Below are positions 53,019-62,235 of a stretch of DNA of 64,000 nucleotides, piece after piece (position 1 is the first letter of the stretch; every line of letters begins with the position of its first letter). The notes under the pieces are model-generated. The model saw nothing but the letters and a program-made list of their open reading frames with translations, did no database searches and was not told where the DNA came from. The translations under genes and the position numbers were made by a program. The stretch comes from an uncultured Lachnospiraceae bacterium (GTDB lineage Bacteria > Bacillota > Clostridia > Lachnospirales > Lachnospiraceae). The DNA is taken from assembly GCA_934352055.1 (NCBI GenBank), contig CAKRJY010000005.1, positions 62,001 to 126,000 of the forward strand, read 5' to 3'.

Positions 53019-53768
53019 ATGTTTACAACAATAGAATTCAAATTAACAAGTTCATCTGAATTGTCATTTCAGATGTCATCTTTATTTCATGGCGCATTGA
53101 TGGAGCTATTGCCAGTAGAATATGCGGATTATCTTCATACATCTCAATTACATCCCTATACACAACATTTAGAAAGAAGAGACGGAGAATGGTATTGGAT
53201 TGTTTCTTGTTTAAATGATGAAGCAAATTCAATTATAATAAAAAAAACGCTACAAGAAACGAAAATGATTGAGTTAAAGAAACATCATATAAATGTGTTC
53301 CTTGAGCCTGTAAACATAAAGAGTATTACAGAAAAGGAAATGATGGGACGATTTTATAAAGAAGATAGTGCAAAATATATTCAAATTCATTTTGTATCTC
53401 CAACAGCATTTAAACAAAAAGGACAGTATGTATTTTATCCTAATATTCGCTGCATTTTTCAAAGCCTCATGAGCAAATATGATGCGGCCGTTGGAGAAAA
53501 TCAAATGTTGGACGAGGAAACATTAAATCAATTAAGTGACCATGCAATGATTACGCGTTATGATTTAAAAAGTGTTAGTTTTTCATTAGAAGGAGTTCGT
53601 ATACCTGCCTTTGTGGGAAGGATTACCATAAAAATGCGTGGAACACAGACGATGGCAAATTTTGCTAATATGTTAATACAGTTTGGCGAATTTTCAGGAG
53701 TAGGTATTAAGACAACATTAGGGATGGGGGCAATAAAAATTATAGATGAAAGGAGAAAAAAATGCTGA
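53019..53768 (+). CDS. cas6: CRISPR-associated endoribonuclease Cas6
   Basis: Cas6 cuts the repeat transcript to make crRNAs. The 249 residues show the double-ferredoxin pattern of Cas6: LFHGALMELLP (~residue 22, with a candidate catalytic His24) and the C-terminal glycine-rich loop GVGIKTTLGMGAIKI. The ATG at 53019 gives the typical MFTTIEFKL start and has AAGGA ten bases upstream; an ATG at 53001 would add six residues. It opens the type III-A operon and overlaps cas10 by seven bases. Confidence 0.92.
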   Translation: MFTTIEFKLTSSSELSFQMSSLFHGALMELLPVEYADYLHTSQLHPYTQHLERRDGEWYWIVSCLNDEANSIIIKKTLQETKMIELKKHHINVFLEPVNIKSITEKEMMGRFYKEDSAKYIQIHFVSPTAFKQKGQYVFYPNIRCIFQSLMSKYDAAVGENQMLDEETLNQLSDHAMITRYDLKSVSFSLEGVRIPAFVGRITIKMRGTQTMANFANMLIQFGEFSGVGIKTTLGMGAIKIIDERRKKC

Positions 53769-56074
53769 CAGACAGACAAATAAAACTAATCGTAGGAAGC
53801 CTATTGCATGACATTGGAAAAGTGGTTTATCGAAGTGGAGATGGACGAAATCACAGTGCTAGTGGTATGGAATATTTGAGAGATGATGTAAAGATAAAAG
53901 ATATAGATATTTTACATTGTGTTAAATATCATCATGGAAAATATCTTGCAGAAGCTGATATTTGCGATAACGATTTGGCATATGTTACATATTTTGCTGA
54001 TAATGTTGCTGCATTTACAGATCGAAGAGAAGCAAGTGAACATGAAAATGGATTCGATAAAACTATTCCTTTGGATAGTGTATTTAATATATTAAAGGAA
54101 AATGATGGGAATAGCCATTATGCGATGCAAGTTTTGAATCCTGCAAATGGAATTAATTATCCTATAACTAACAAAGTTGCCATGAATGAGCAATTTTATA
54201 ATACGGTCATTCAAAATATTACAGATAATTTAAGAGGAATCGCATTGACTGAAGAATATGTTAATTCTTTATTAAGTGTTATGGAAGCAAATTTGACATA
54301 TATTCCATCGTCTACATCAAAGAGAGAATTAGCAGATATATCATTATTTGATCATGTAAAAGTTACTGCTGCAATAGCATCATGTATAGAACAGTATTTA
54401 ACGGAAAAAGGGCAGACTAACTATAAAAATGTATTATTTGAAAATGCTAAGGCATCGTATGAAGAAGAGATGTTTTTATTGTATTCCATGGATATATCTG
54501 GAATTCAGAAATTTATTTATTCAGTAGTTGATGAAGGAGCATTGAAAGGCTTACGTGCTCGGAGTTTCTATTTGGAAATTATGATGGAGCATATTATTGA
54601 TGAATTACTTGAAAGAGTGTCAGTGTCACGAGCTAATTTGATATATTCAGGTGGAGGTCATTGCTATATATTAATGCCAAATACTTCAGAAGTGGCTCGT
54701 ATTGTAGAAGCATATGAAAAAGAAATAAATGAGTGGTTAAGAAAAACATTTGACATTGAACTTTACATCGCGTGTGGCTTTGCTGAAGCAAGCCCGAATA
54801 CATTACGTAATGTACCGCAAGGAAGTTATGAAGAAATGTATTTGAAAATATCGAGAATGATGTCACAAAAGAAAGCACACCGTTATGATGCAGAGACAAT
54901 CCATTTTCTAAATAATCAATCATATGAGGGGAAAAGAGAGTGTAAAATCTGCCAAAGGATTGCAAAATTGCAAGATGGGAAATGTACTATTTGTAATACC
55001 TTGGAAAAGCTGGGGTCGAAAATAATGCATTACGATTGTTTTGTAATTCTTACGGAATATGAAGTAGATGCGCTTCCTTTACCAGGCGAAAAATATCTGG
55101 TTGTGGAAACAATGGAACAATTAAAAGAGCATATGCAGGCAGATTCTTATGTACGAAGTTACACAAAAAATAATTTTTATACAGGAAAACATGTATCCAA
55201 TAAATTATGGGTAGGTGATTATTTTCCCCAAGATGCAAATACATTTGAAGATATGGCGCAAAAGGCATGTGGCATAAAAAAAATTGCGGTGTTACGAGCG
55301 GATGTTGATAATTTGGGAACAACATTTGTATCTGGTTTTAAAAGAGGAGAAGATACACATTATGTTACTTTATCGCGAACAGCTACATTGTCAAGACAAT
55401 TGTCGTTGTTTTTTAAAGGATACATTAATCAGTTGTTAGTAGACGGAACAGGAAATATGTTTGCTTCAGCAGGAGCTAGAAATGTTGTAATCGTTTATTC
55501 AGGAGGTGATGATGTATTTATCGCAGGGGCATGGAATGAAGTGATTGCAGTGTTCTGTGATTTGAGACAGGCATTAGAAAAATTTACTTTAGGAACATTA
55601 ACGATATCTGGTGGAATAGGCGTATATGACGCTTCTTATCCAGTAAACGTGATTGCACGAGAAACACAAGAATTAGAAGATGCCTCAAAATGTGTGGACG
55701 GGAAAAATGCGATTACAATTTGGAATAATGAACATACATATGCATGGGATGAATTCGTAGAAAAAGTAGTTGGTGAGAAAATGCAGGCTTTGGATGATTA
55801 TTTTAGTAATAATGAACAGCATGGCATGGCTTTTTTATATCATCTTACAGAATTGTTGCGTAACGCAAATGAAAAGATTCATATTGCTCGGTATGTATAT
55901 TTGCTGTCTCGTATGGAACCAGATGAAAAAAGTGATCCGGAGATAAAAGCACTATACCGAAAATTCTCAGAAAAAATGTATTTGTGGAGTCAGGATAAAA
56001 AAGATAGAAAAGAATTAATAACAGCAATCTATTTATACGTGTATATGCATCGCAGTGATGAGAAGGGAGCATAG
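53762..56074 (+). CDS. cas10: Type III-A CRISPR effector Cas10 (Csm1)
   Basis: Cas10 is the large subunit of the Csm complex: it cuts ssDNA and makes cyclic oligoadenylates when target RNA is bound. The 770 residues show an N-terminal HD nuclease (LLHDIGKVVYRSG, H16-D17), a first palm domain with the YSGGGHCYIL region (~residue 296), a zinc finger CKIC...CTIC (~residue 393) and the cyclase palm with GGDD (~residues 581-584, VYSGGDDVF). Both active sites look intact. The start overlaps cas6; csm2 follows after three bases. Confidence 0.96.
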   Translation: MLTDRQIKLIVGSLLHDIGKVVYRSGDGRNHSASGMEYLRDDVKIKDIDILHCVKYHHGKYLAEADICDNDLAYVTYFADNVAAFTDRREASEHENGFDKTIPLDSVFNILKENDGNSHYAMQVLNPANGINYPITNKVAMNEQFYNTVIQNITDNLRGIALTEEYVNSLLSVMEANLTYIPSSTSKRELADISLFDHVKVTAAIASCIEQYLTEKGQTNYKNVLFENAKASYEEEMFLLYSMDISGIQKFIYSVVDEGALKGLRARSFYLEIMMEHIIDELLERVSVSRANLIYSGGGHCYILMPNTSEVARIVEAYEKEINEWLRKTFDIELYIACGFAEASPNTLRNVPQGSYEEMYLKISRMMSQKKAHRYDAETIHFLNNQSYEGKRECKICQRIAKLQDGKCTICNTLEKLGSKIMHYDCFVILTEYEVDALPLPGEKYLVVETMEQLKEHMQADSYVRSYTKNNFYTGKHVSNKLWVGDYFPQDANTFEDMAQKACGIKKIAVLRADVDNLGTTFVSGFKRGEDTHYVTLSRTATLSRQLSLFFKGYINQLLVDGTGNMFASAGARNVVIVYSGGDDVFIAGAWNEVIAVFCDLRQALEKFTLGTLTISGGIGVYDASYPVNVIARETQELEDASKCVDGKNAITIWNNEHTYAWDEFVEKVVGEKMQALDDYFSNNEQHGMAFLYHLTELLRNANEKIHIARYVYLLSRMEPDEKSDPEIKALYRKFSEKMYLWSQDKKDRKELITAIYLYVYMHRSDEKGA

Positions 56075-56077
56075 AAA

Positions 56078-56473
56078 ATGGAACGATTAACAGAGGATAA
56101 TTATGTGGATTTGGCTGAAAAAGCAATCAAAGAATTAAAAGAAAAAAAAGATAGGAGAGGAAGAGATATTCCCCTTGTTACGACGTCTAAAATTCGTAAT
56201 CTATTAGCTATGGCAGCATCAATTTATAATGATGTAATGATATGCCAGACAGAGGAACTATCAAAAGAAATAGTAGGTCGTATTAACTATATGAAAATTC
56301 GATTTATATATGAGGCAGGGCGCGAACCTAAAGTGAAAGATTTGGTTCTGGCAGCTAAAATTCTAGAGCATATAGATGAAATCGGAAATAGTCGAAAGCA
56401 ATATATTTTATTTAGTCGCTATATGGAAGCGTTAGTGGCATATCGCAAGTTTTATGGTGGAAAAGACGAGTAG
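56078..56473 (+). CDS. csm2: Csm2, small subunit of the Csm complex
   Basis: This 131-residue, largely helical protein has the Csm2 pattern VTTSKIRNLLAMAASIYND (~residue 35) and ARILEHI-like AAKILEHIDEIGNSRKQY near the C-terminus, ending ALVAYRKFYGG. It forms the inner filament of the type III-A complex. Position between cas10 and csm3 supports the call. Confidence 0.92.
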   Translation: MERLTEDNYVDLAEKAIKELKEKKDRRGRDIPLVTTSKIRNLLAMAASIYNDVMICQTEELSKEIVGRINYMKIRFIYEAGREPKVKDLVLAAKILEHIDEIGNSRKQYILFSRYMEALVAYRKFYGGKDE

Positions 56474-56484
56474 GAGGAAAAGTT

Positions 56485-57153
56485 ATGTATGCAAAAATTG
56501 AAATAAGTGGAATGATGGAAGTAATGACAGGACTTCATATTGGCGGATCAAGTGCTTTCTCAGCAATTGGTGCGGTGGATTCTCCGGTGGTATTGGATAG
56601 TAGGACAAATCAACCTATGATACCTGGAAGCAGTTTGAAGGGAAAAATGAGAGCACTTTTAGCAAAACAGTATAATGAGTCTGTTGCAGCAAAAAATGCA
56701 ACACCGGATGACGATGCACAATGTTTAACAGATTTATTTGGTAGCGCAAAAGATAAGAAAGCTAGCAGAGTGTTGTTTACAGATATGTTTCTGAGTAATT
56801 TTGATGAATTGAGGCATGCAGGTCTTACAACTGCTACAGAAGTCAAGTTTGAAAACTCGATTTCTAGAGCAACAGCTGTAGCAAATCCTAGACAAATTGA
56901 GCGCGTTGTACGTGGCGCCAAATTCCCATTGCAATTAATTTATGAAGTGACAGATGAAGTAGATGCAGAACAAATAGTAAAGGATGTCAAATTACTAAAA
57001 GAAGGGTTTCAGTTACTAGAATATGACTATCTTGGCGGAAGTGGATCTAGAGGATATGGACGAGTGCATTTTGATGAACTAGATGTTACGGTGGTTATTG
57101 GAGAGGTATCTGATAATGTAATAGAGGAATGCCGACAGATATTGGAAGGATAG
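56485..57153 (+). CDS. csm3: Csm3, crRNA-binding backbone and target-RNA nuclease
   Basis: Csm3 is a Cas7-type RAMP that forms the backbone and cuts target RNA every six bases. The 222 residues show GLHIGGSSAFSAIGAVDSPV with the catalytic Asp32 conserved, the glycine-rich PGSSLKGKMRALL (~residue 50) and the C-terminal LGGSGSRGYGRVHF. GGAGG precedes the start. Confidence 0.95.
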   Translation: MYAKIEISGMMEVMTGLHIGGSSAFSAIGAVDSPVVLDSRTNQPMIPGSSLKGKMRALLAKQYNESVAAKNATPDDDAQCLTDLFGSAKDKKASRVLFTDMFLSNFDELRHAGLTTATEVKFENSISRATAVANPRQIERVVRGAKFPLQLIYEVTDEVDAEQIVKDVKLLKEGFQLLEYDYLGGSGSRGYGRVHFDELDVTVVIGEVSDNVIEECRQILEG

Positions 57154-57157
57154 ATAT

Positions 57158-58081
57158 ATGAAATATGTAATTTATAAATTGGAATTTCAAACTGCGGTAC
57201 ATTTTGGTACAGGACGATTAAATGAAACTACATATATATTTCATGCAGATCAACTTTTTTCGGCATTATATATCGAAGCTTTAAAGGCGGGAACAGCAGA
57301 TGCCTTTTATGAGATGGTCAAAAACGGAGATATTGTTTTTTCAGATGCCATGCCTTATGTAGGAGACAACTACCTGATACCCAAGCCGATGGTTTATGTG
57401 CAAAATGATAGAAAAGGATCGTCTGAACAGAAAAAAGCGTATAAAAAGCTAAAGTATATTTCGGTGGATGAATTAGACAATTTTTTACAAGGTAAGATGG
57501 ATATTTCTCATAACCCAATGGATGGATATGGCTTCGAAAAGCAAAGAAATATGGTTCAGGTTCGTACTGATGAAAATGATTCAAAACCGTACCGTGTTGG
57601 GGAATTTTATTATAGGAATGGCAATGGTTTGTATGTGATTGTGGGTTATGAAAAAGAAACAGAAATATGTTTGTTTGAAGAGCTGATGGAAGCAGTTTCA
57701 TATGTAGGAATTGGCGGAAAAAGGGCAAGTGGTTTAGGAAAATTTACCTTTATCAAAGCAAAAAAATCGACGGAATTAGAAAGGCTATTACAAAATAAAA
57801 GTGAGATAAATATTTTGATAACTGGTGCATTACCACAGGATAGTGAACTAGAAGATGCACTAGAAGATGCAACGTATTTATTAGAAAAAAGATCAGGGTT
57901 TGCTGTGGCTCCGATTGGAATGCAAGTGGAAGAAGAAAAGGATTGGCAGAAAAAGAAAGATTTATATATTTTTTCTGCAGGTTCTTGTTTTAAGAAACAA
58001 TTTCAAGGAGATATATACGATGTTTCTAAAGGGCAGTATCCAATATATCGATATGCAAAGGCAATGTTTTTGGGGGTATAA
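57158..58081 (+). CDS. csm4: Csm4, crRNA 5'-handle-binding subunit
   Basis: Csm4 is a Cas5-type RAMP that caps the crRNA 5' end next to Cas10. The 307 residues start with the RAMP strand KLEFQTAVHFGTGRLNE, contain FSALYIEALK (~residue 35) and the glycine-rich YVGIGGKRASGLGKF (~residue 185). It starts four bases after csm3. Confidence 0.93.
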   Translation: MKYVIYKLEFQTAVHFGTGRLNETTYIFHADQLFSALYIEALKAGTADAFYEMVKNGDIVFSDAMPYVGDNYLIPKPMVYVQNDRKGSSEQKKAYKKLKYISVDELDNFLQGKMDISHNPMDGYGFEKQRNMVQVRTDENDSKPYRVGEFYYRNGNGLYVIVGYEKETEICLFEELMEAVSYVGIGGKRASGLGKFTFIKAKKSTELERLLQNKSEINILITGALPQDSELEDALEDATYLLEKRSGFAVAPIGMQVEEEKDWQKKKDLYIFSAGSCFKKQFQGDIYDVSKGQYPIYRYAKAMFLGV

Positions 58082-58084
58082 TAT

Positions 58085-59206
58085 ATGCAGGGATATCTAA
58101 AAAAATATAAAGTGATTATTGATGCAGTGTCTCCTATTTATATTGGTGGTGGAGAAAAACTTGGGAAAAAAGAATATATCTATATGCCATGGAATCATCA
58201 TGTTATTGTTCCAGATATACAGAAAATGTATGAAGACCTTGCGAATAAGAAATTAGCCAAGGAATATGAAGCGTTTATGATGGATAGCCGTAATAAACAG
58301 ATGACATTATCACAGTGGCTGGCACAGCATAAGTTTAAAGAAAATGATTATAAGAAATGGGCGAGATATGAGATGGATGCAGGAGATGCTTTTACAGATA
58401 GGAACTGCCGCCCTAAGGATATTGATGCCTTTGTGAAGGATGCATATGGATTCGCATACGTTCCTGGAAGTAGTATAAAAGGAATGCTTCGAACTGTTAT
58501 TTTAATCAAGGAACTGTTAGAACATACAAATAAATATGAGAACGATAAGCAACAGATAAAGAATAACGCTCAAGTGAAGAAAAAAAGGACACAGTATCTA
58601 CAAGAAGAAATGAAACAAATGGAAATGCATGCGTTTCACACATTGAATAGAGATGAGAAGAAAGCAAAAAATGCTGTTAATGATTGTCTTGCAGGGCTTT
58701 ATGTAGGGGATAGTTTACCAATTCCCTTGGACCATTTGACATTGAGTCAAAAAATAGATTTGACATTAGATGGTAAAAGAAAACCGTTACCTATTTTAAG
58801 AGAAACGTTAATGCCAGGGACACAGATTATTGTAGATTTGACAATAGATACGACATTATGTCCATATGATATAGATGATATTATGGATGCAATAGATCTA
58901 TTTCAAGGGTTAAGTAATCAATATTTTTACGACCGTTTTCAAAGAAAGGTTGTGGAGGACTATGCAGTGTTTCTTGGAGGGGGCTGTGGATTTGTGTCGA
59001 AAACAATTCTGTATGCGTTATTTGAGGATGAGGCAGTTCCTGTAATTGATAAAGTGTTTCAGGTTACATTAGGACCAAATTATCATGTTCATAAACATGA
59101 GAAGGATGTAAAGCTAAATATTGCACCACACGTGTGCAAATGTACGTTATATCATGGTACGTTATTCGATATGGGAATAGGCAAAATATCATATGAAGAA
59201 GTATAA
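58085..59206 (+). CDS. csm5: Csm5, terminal RAMP subunit
   Basis: Csm5 caps the 3' end of the type III-A complex and recruits crRNA-trimming nucleases. The 373 residues show the RAMP start IIDAVSPIYIGGGEKLGKKEY, YVPGSSIKGMLRTVIL (~residue 128) and FLGGGCGFVSKT (~residue 295). It starts three bases after csm4 and ends 141 bases before the first repeat. Confidence 0.94.
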   Translation: MQGYLKKYKVIIDAVSPIYIGGGEKLGKKEYIYMPWNHHVIVPDIQKMYEDLANKKLAKEYEAFMMDSRNKQMTLSQWLAQHKFKENDYKKWARYEMDAGDAFTDRNCRPKDIDAFVKDAYGFAYVPGSSIKGMLRTVILIKELLEHTNKYENDKQQIKNNAQVKKKRTQYLQEEMKQMEMHAFHTLNRDEKKAKNAVNDCLAGLYVGDSLPIPLDHLTLSQKIDLTLDGKRKPLPILRETLMPGTQIIVDLTIDTTLCPYDIDDIMDAIDLFQGLSNQYFYDRFQRKVVEDYAVFLGGGCGFVSKTILYALFEDEAVPVIDKVFQVTLGPNYHVHKHEKDVKLNIAPHVCKCTLYHGTLFDMGIGKISYEEV

Positions 59207-59347
59207 AAGATATTTGTGCGCGATATGGAGAAATACTAGGATAGTAACCTGTTTTATGAAAGAAAAGGAATGTATTCATTGCAGATTGTGACATGCACCG
59301 CAATCTGCAATGGGAGACCAGTATTTACAAGGGATCCCAAGGACAGG
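59207..59347 (+). promoter_or_regulatory. CRISPR leader region
   Basis: The 141 bases between csm5 and the first repeat should hold the array promoter and leader, judged by array orientation. It contains a perfect 12-bp inverted repeat (59277-59288 with 59301-59312, 12-base loop) and the palindrome GGGATCCC (59331-59338) ten bases before the first repeat. No strong -35/-10 pair is obvious. Confidence 0.6.
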
Positions 59348-60819
59348 ATAGATAAGTAATACCCCGGAGAAGGGGACGAAAACACGACCTTGCTCTTTTT
59401 GTCGTCCTGTGTTTTTCTGATAGATAAGTAATACCCCGGAGAAGGGGACGAAAACACTCATTGCATAAATGAAACGTCGCTATCACTTCATAGATAAGTA
59501 ACACCCCCGAGAAGGGGACGAAAACATAGATAGTTTGCATTATCGGACATTGGATATTGACCATAGATAAGTAACACCCCGGAGAAGGGGACGAAAACCT
59601 TGAGATATTTATCTGTAAACTCTCCAAGTTTTCCATAGATAAGTAACACCCCCGAGAAGGGGACGAAAACACGAATCCTACTCTTACGATAGAATATTTT
59701 GGATAATATAGATAAGTAACACCCCGAGAAGGGGACGAAAACACTTCCCAAAAAGCCCATACGTTAGACGCCCATTCAAATAGATAAGTAACACCCCGAG
59801 AAGGGGACGAAAACAAATACTATGTTGTTGCTGTCTGTCCCTATTCATAGATAAGTAATACCTCGGAGAAGGGGACGAAAACATATGCTTTTTTATGTCA
59901 TGCTCCGTCATGCTTGTATAGATAGGTAACACCCCGGAGAAGGGGACGAAAACTAAGCATGTTTTGTACATCCGAAGGAATAGAACATTCAATAGATAAG
60001 TAACACCCCCGAGAAGGGGACGAAAACATACCAAAACCCCTTTTGTAAAATAAATCCGTGATAATATAGATAAGTAACACCCCCGAGAAGGGGACGAAAA
60101 CTCTATGCCTAGCGATTCAAAAATATAATCATCATCATAGATAAGTAACATCCCCGAGAAGGGGACGAAAACACGATACAGATTTGCATCATCTTCATCT
60201 GTCACTCATAGATAAGTAACACCCCGGATAAGGGGACGAAAACTTTAAGTTAGCACCATTTAATTGTGTATTCCAATAGATAAGTAACACCCCCGAGAAG
60301 GGGACGAAAAGTCCAACGCTTGCACTGCGCCATTATAGAAACACAATAGATAAGTAACACCCCGGATAAGGGGACGAAAAGACTCACGCTCCTTAAGCCC
60401 GATTGCTGACAACATCATTATAGATAAGTAACACCCCGAGAAGGGGACGAAAACAGAGGATTTTATACGAACATCTATCGCAGAAAAACAAATAGATAAG
60501 TAATACCCCGGAGAAGGGGACGAAAACCCGAACACTCTTACGGTGACTTGCTCGCTCATGATTATTATAGATAAGTAACACCCCGGAGAAGGGGACGAAA
60601 ACGTATGGCTTGTCGCAACAGCTTCTGCAAAAATCTTATAGATAAGTAATATCCCGGAGAAAGGGACGAAAACTGAGAAGTCATACATTTCATAGGGTTC
60701 CAAAACGCATAGATAAGTAATACCCCGATAAGGGGACGAAAACCCTGCATTATCATTACCAGCATTACGATAACCTTTATTACATAGATAAGTAACACCC
60801 TGGAGAAGGGGACGATAAA
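59348..60819 (+). CRISPR. Type III-A CRISPR array, 21 repeats and 20 spacers
   Basis: Repeats of 36 bases (some 35) start ATAGATAAG and end GGGGACGAAAAC, with a CCCC/GGGG hairpin. Repeat starts: 59348, 59420, 59490, 59563, 59635, 59708, 59780, 59847, 59918, 59992, 60066, 60137, 60208, 60276, 60346, 60420, 60492, 60567, 60638, 60709, 60784. Spacers are 32-40 bases. The last eight repeat bases would give the handle ACGAAAAC, typical for type III, so crRNAs read on the + strand. The most altered repeat (end GACGATAAA) is the last, marking the trailer end. Repeats vary much more than usual. Spacer sources were not identified. Confidence 0.98.
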
Positions 60820-60888
60820 TAGTGCTTAGAATTTATAGCATTCTGTAATTCAAATGGAGAAGAAATAATAAAACGAAAGGGGGAGAAA

Positions 60889-61893
60889 ATGGGATATTTA
60901 TATGTTTGTGAGCAAGGGGCAACGATAGGAATAGTAGAAAATCGATTTTAAGTGACATACCGTGATGGTATGATTAAAAGCATACCAGCGGAAACGTTAG
61001 AGGTGATTGAAGTTTTTGGAAAAGTACAAATCACAACACAATGTGTAGAAGAATGTTTAAAACATGGAATTAATATTTTGTATTATTCTACAAATGGTGC
61101 ATATTATGGGCGCTTGATTTCGACAAATCATGTAAATGTGCAAAGACAGAGAAAACAGGCTGAAGTGACAAAAAATCAAGAATTTCGCAAAGAGTTTTCA
61201 AAAATAATCATCAATGCCAAGATTCGTAATCAAATTGTAGTATTGCGTCGTTATGCTAGATATAGAGGAATAAACGTGGAACGTCCAATTATTGAAATGC
61301 AAAACATGTATAAAAAATTGGAGTATGCTAAAGGAATAGAACAAATTATGGGATATGAAGGTACAGCTGCTAAAATATACTTTCGTGAACTAGGAAGAAT
61401 GATTGAGCCAGAATTTGCATTTGCGAGAAGAAGTCGTAGACCACCACAAGATCCATTTAATTCTTTGATTAGTTTGGGATATTCTATTATTTTGAATGAG
61501 TTTTATGGAAAAATAGAGGGTAAAGGCTTAAATCCTTATTTTGGCGTTATGCATAGTGATCATGAAAAACATCCAACGCTTGCAAGTGATTTGATGGAGG
61601 AGTGGCGAGCAGTCTTGATTGATTCAGTTGCTTTTAGTATGTTAAATGGTCATGAGTTATTGGTTGGTGATTTTTATAGTGGAGTAGAACAACCGGGGGT
61701 GTTTTTAGAGAAAAATGCTTTTAAAAAATATATTCAGAAACTAGAAATGAAATTTCGTACAGAAAATAGATATTTATCTTATGTAGATTATAGCGTGAGT
61801 TTTCGAAGAGCAATGGATTTACAAATCAATCAGTTTGTGAAAGCGATAGAAATGGAGGATGTGCATGAATATCATCCGGTTATAATTAGGTAG
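60889..61893 (+). pseudogene. cas1: Cas1 integrase interrupted by an in-frame stop at codon 21
   Basis: Cas1 with Cas2 inserts new spacers. The frame from ATG 60889, after a strong AAAGGGGGAG site, encodes MGYLYVCEQGATIGIVENRF, the typical Cas1 N-terminus, then TAA at 60949-60951, then continues in the same frame with VTYRDGMIKSIPAETLEVI and a normal Cas1 to 61893. Metal-site residues are kept: Glu157 (GYEGTAA), His222 (GVMHSD) and the DLMEEWR block (234-240). A GTG directly after the stop (60952) could restart translation and give a 313-residue protein lacking the first 20 residues. Either cas1 is inactive, or reinitiation or read-through rescues it. Confidence 0.9.
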
Positions 61894-61903
61894 GGGAAAA
61901 TCT

Positions 61904-62221
61904 ATGGAAAATTATTTTTGGAATACGGAAGAAACTTATAACACAAAAAAGATATATGTTCTTATTATTTATGATATAGTTAATAATAAGCGAAGGACTG
62001 CATTTGCAAAAAAACTTAACGGATATGGTTTTCGTGTACAAAAATCTGCATTTGAGGCTATGATAACAGAGAGTCTATATCGTGATATGATTAAAATGAT
62101 ACCAAAGATGATAGATGATGCGACAGATAGTGTACGAGTATACAAAATCAGAGGACATGGAGAAGTGAGTTTATTTGGCATAGGACATAAGATTGAGGAT
62201 GAAGAAGTTGTAATTATTTGA
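61904..62221 (+). CDS. cas2: CRISPR-associated Cas2
   Basis: Cas2 bridges two Cas1 dimers in spacer integration. The 105 residues show the ferredoxin-like start YVLIIYDIVNNKRRTAFAKKL with the conserved Asp, then GFRVQKSAFEAMI and VRVYKIRGHGEV. An N-terminal extension of about 16 residues precedes the core. It starts ten bases after cas1 and has an AGGGGAAAA site. Confidence 0.94.
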   Translation: MENYFWNTEETYNTKKIYVLIIYDIVNNKRRTAFAKKLNGYGFRVQKSAFEAMITESLYRDMIKMIPKMIDDATDSVRVYKIRGHGEVSLFGIGHKIEDEEVVII

Positions 62222-62235
62222 AAGGGAGCTTTGTA

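Noticed and set aside
59254..60798. Several overlapping minus-strand open frames with repeated peptide FRPLLRGVTYL / VFVPFSGVLLIY
   Set aside because: They are translations of the CRISPR repeats on the opposite strand. The peptide period equals repeat plus spacer length, so this is not a repeat protein.
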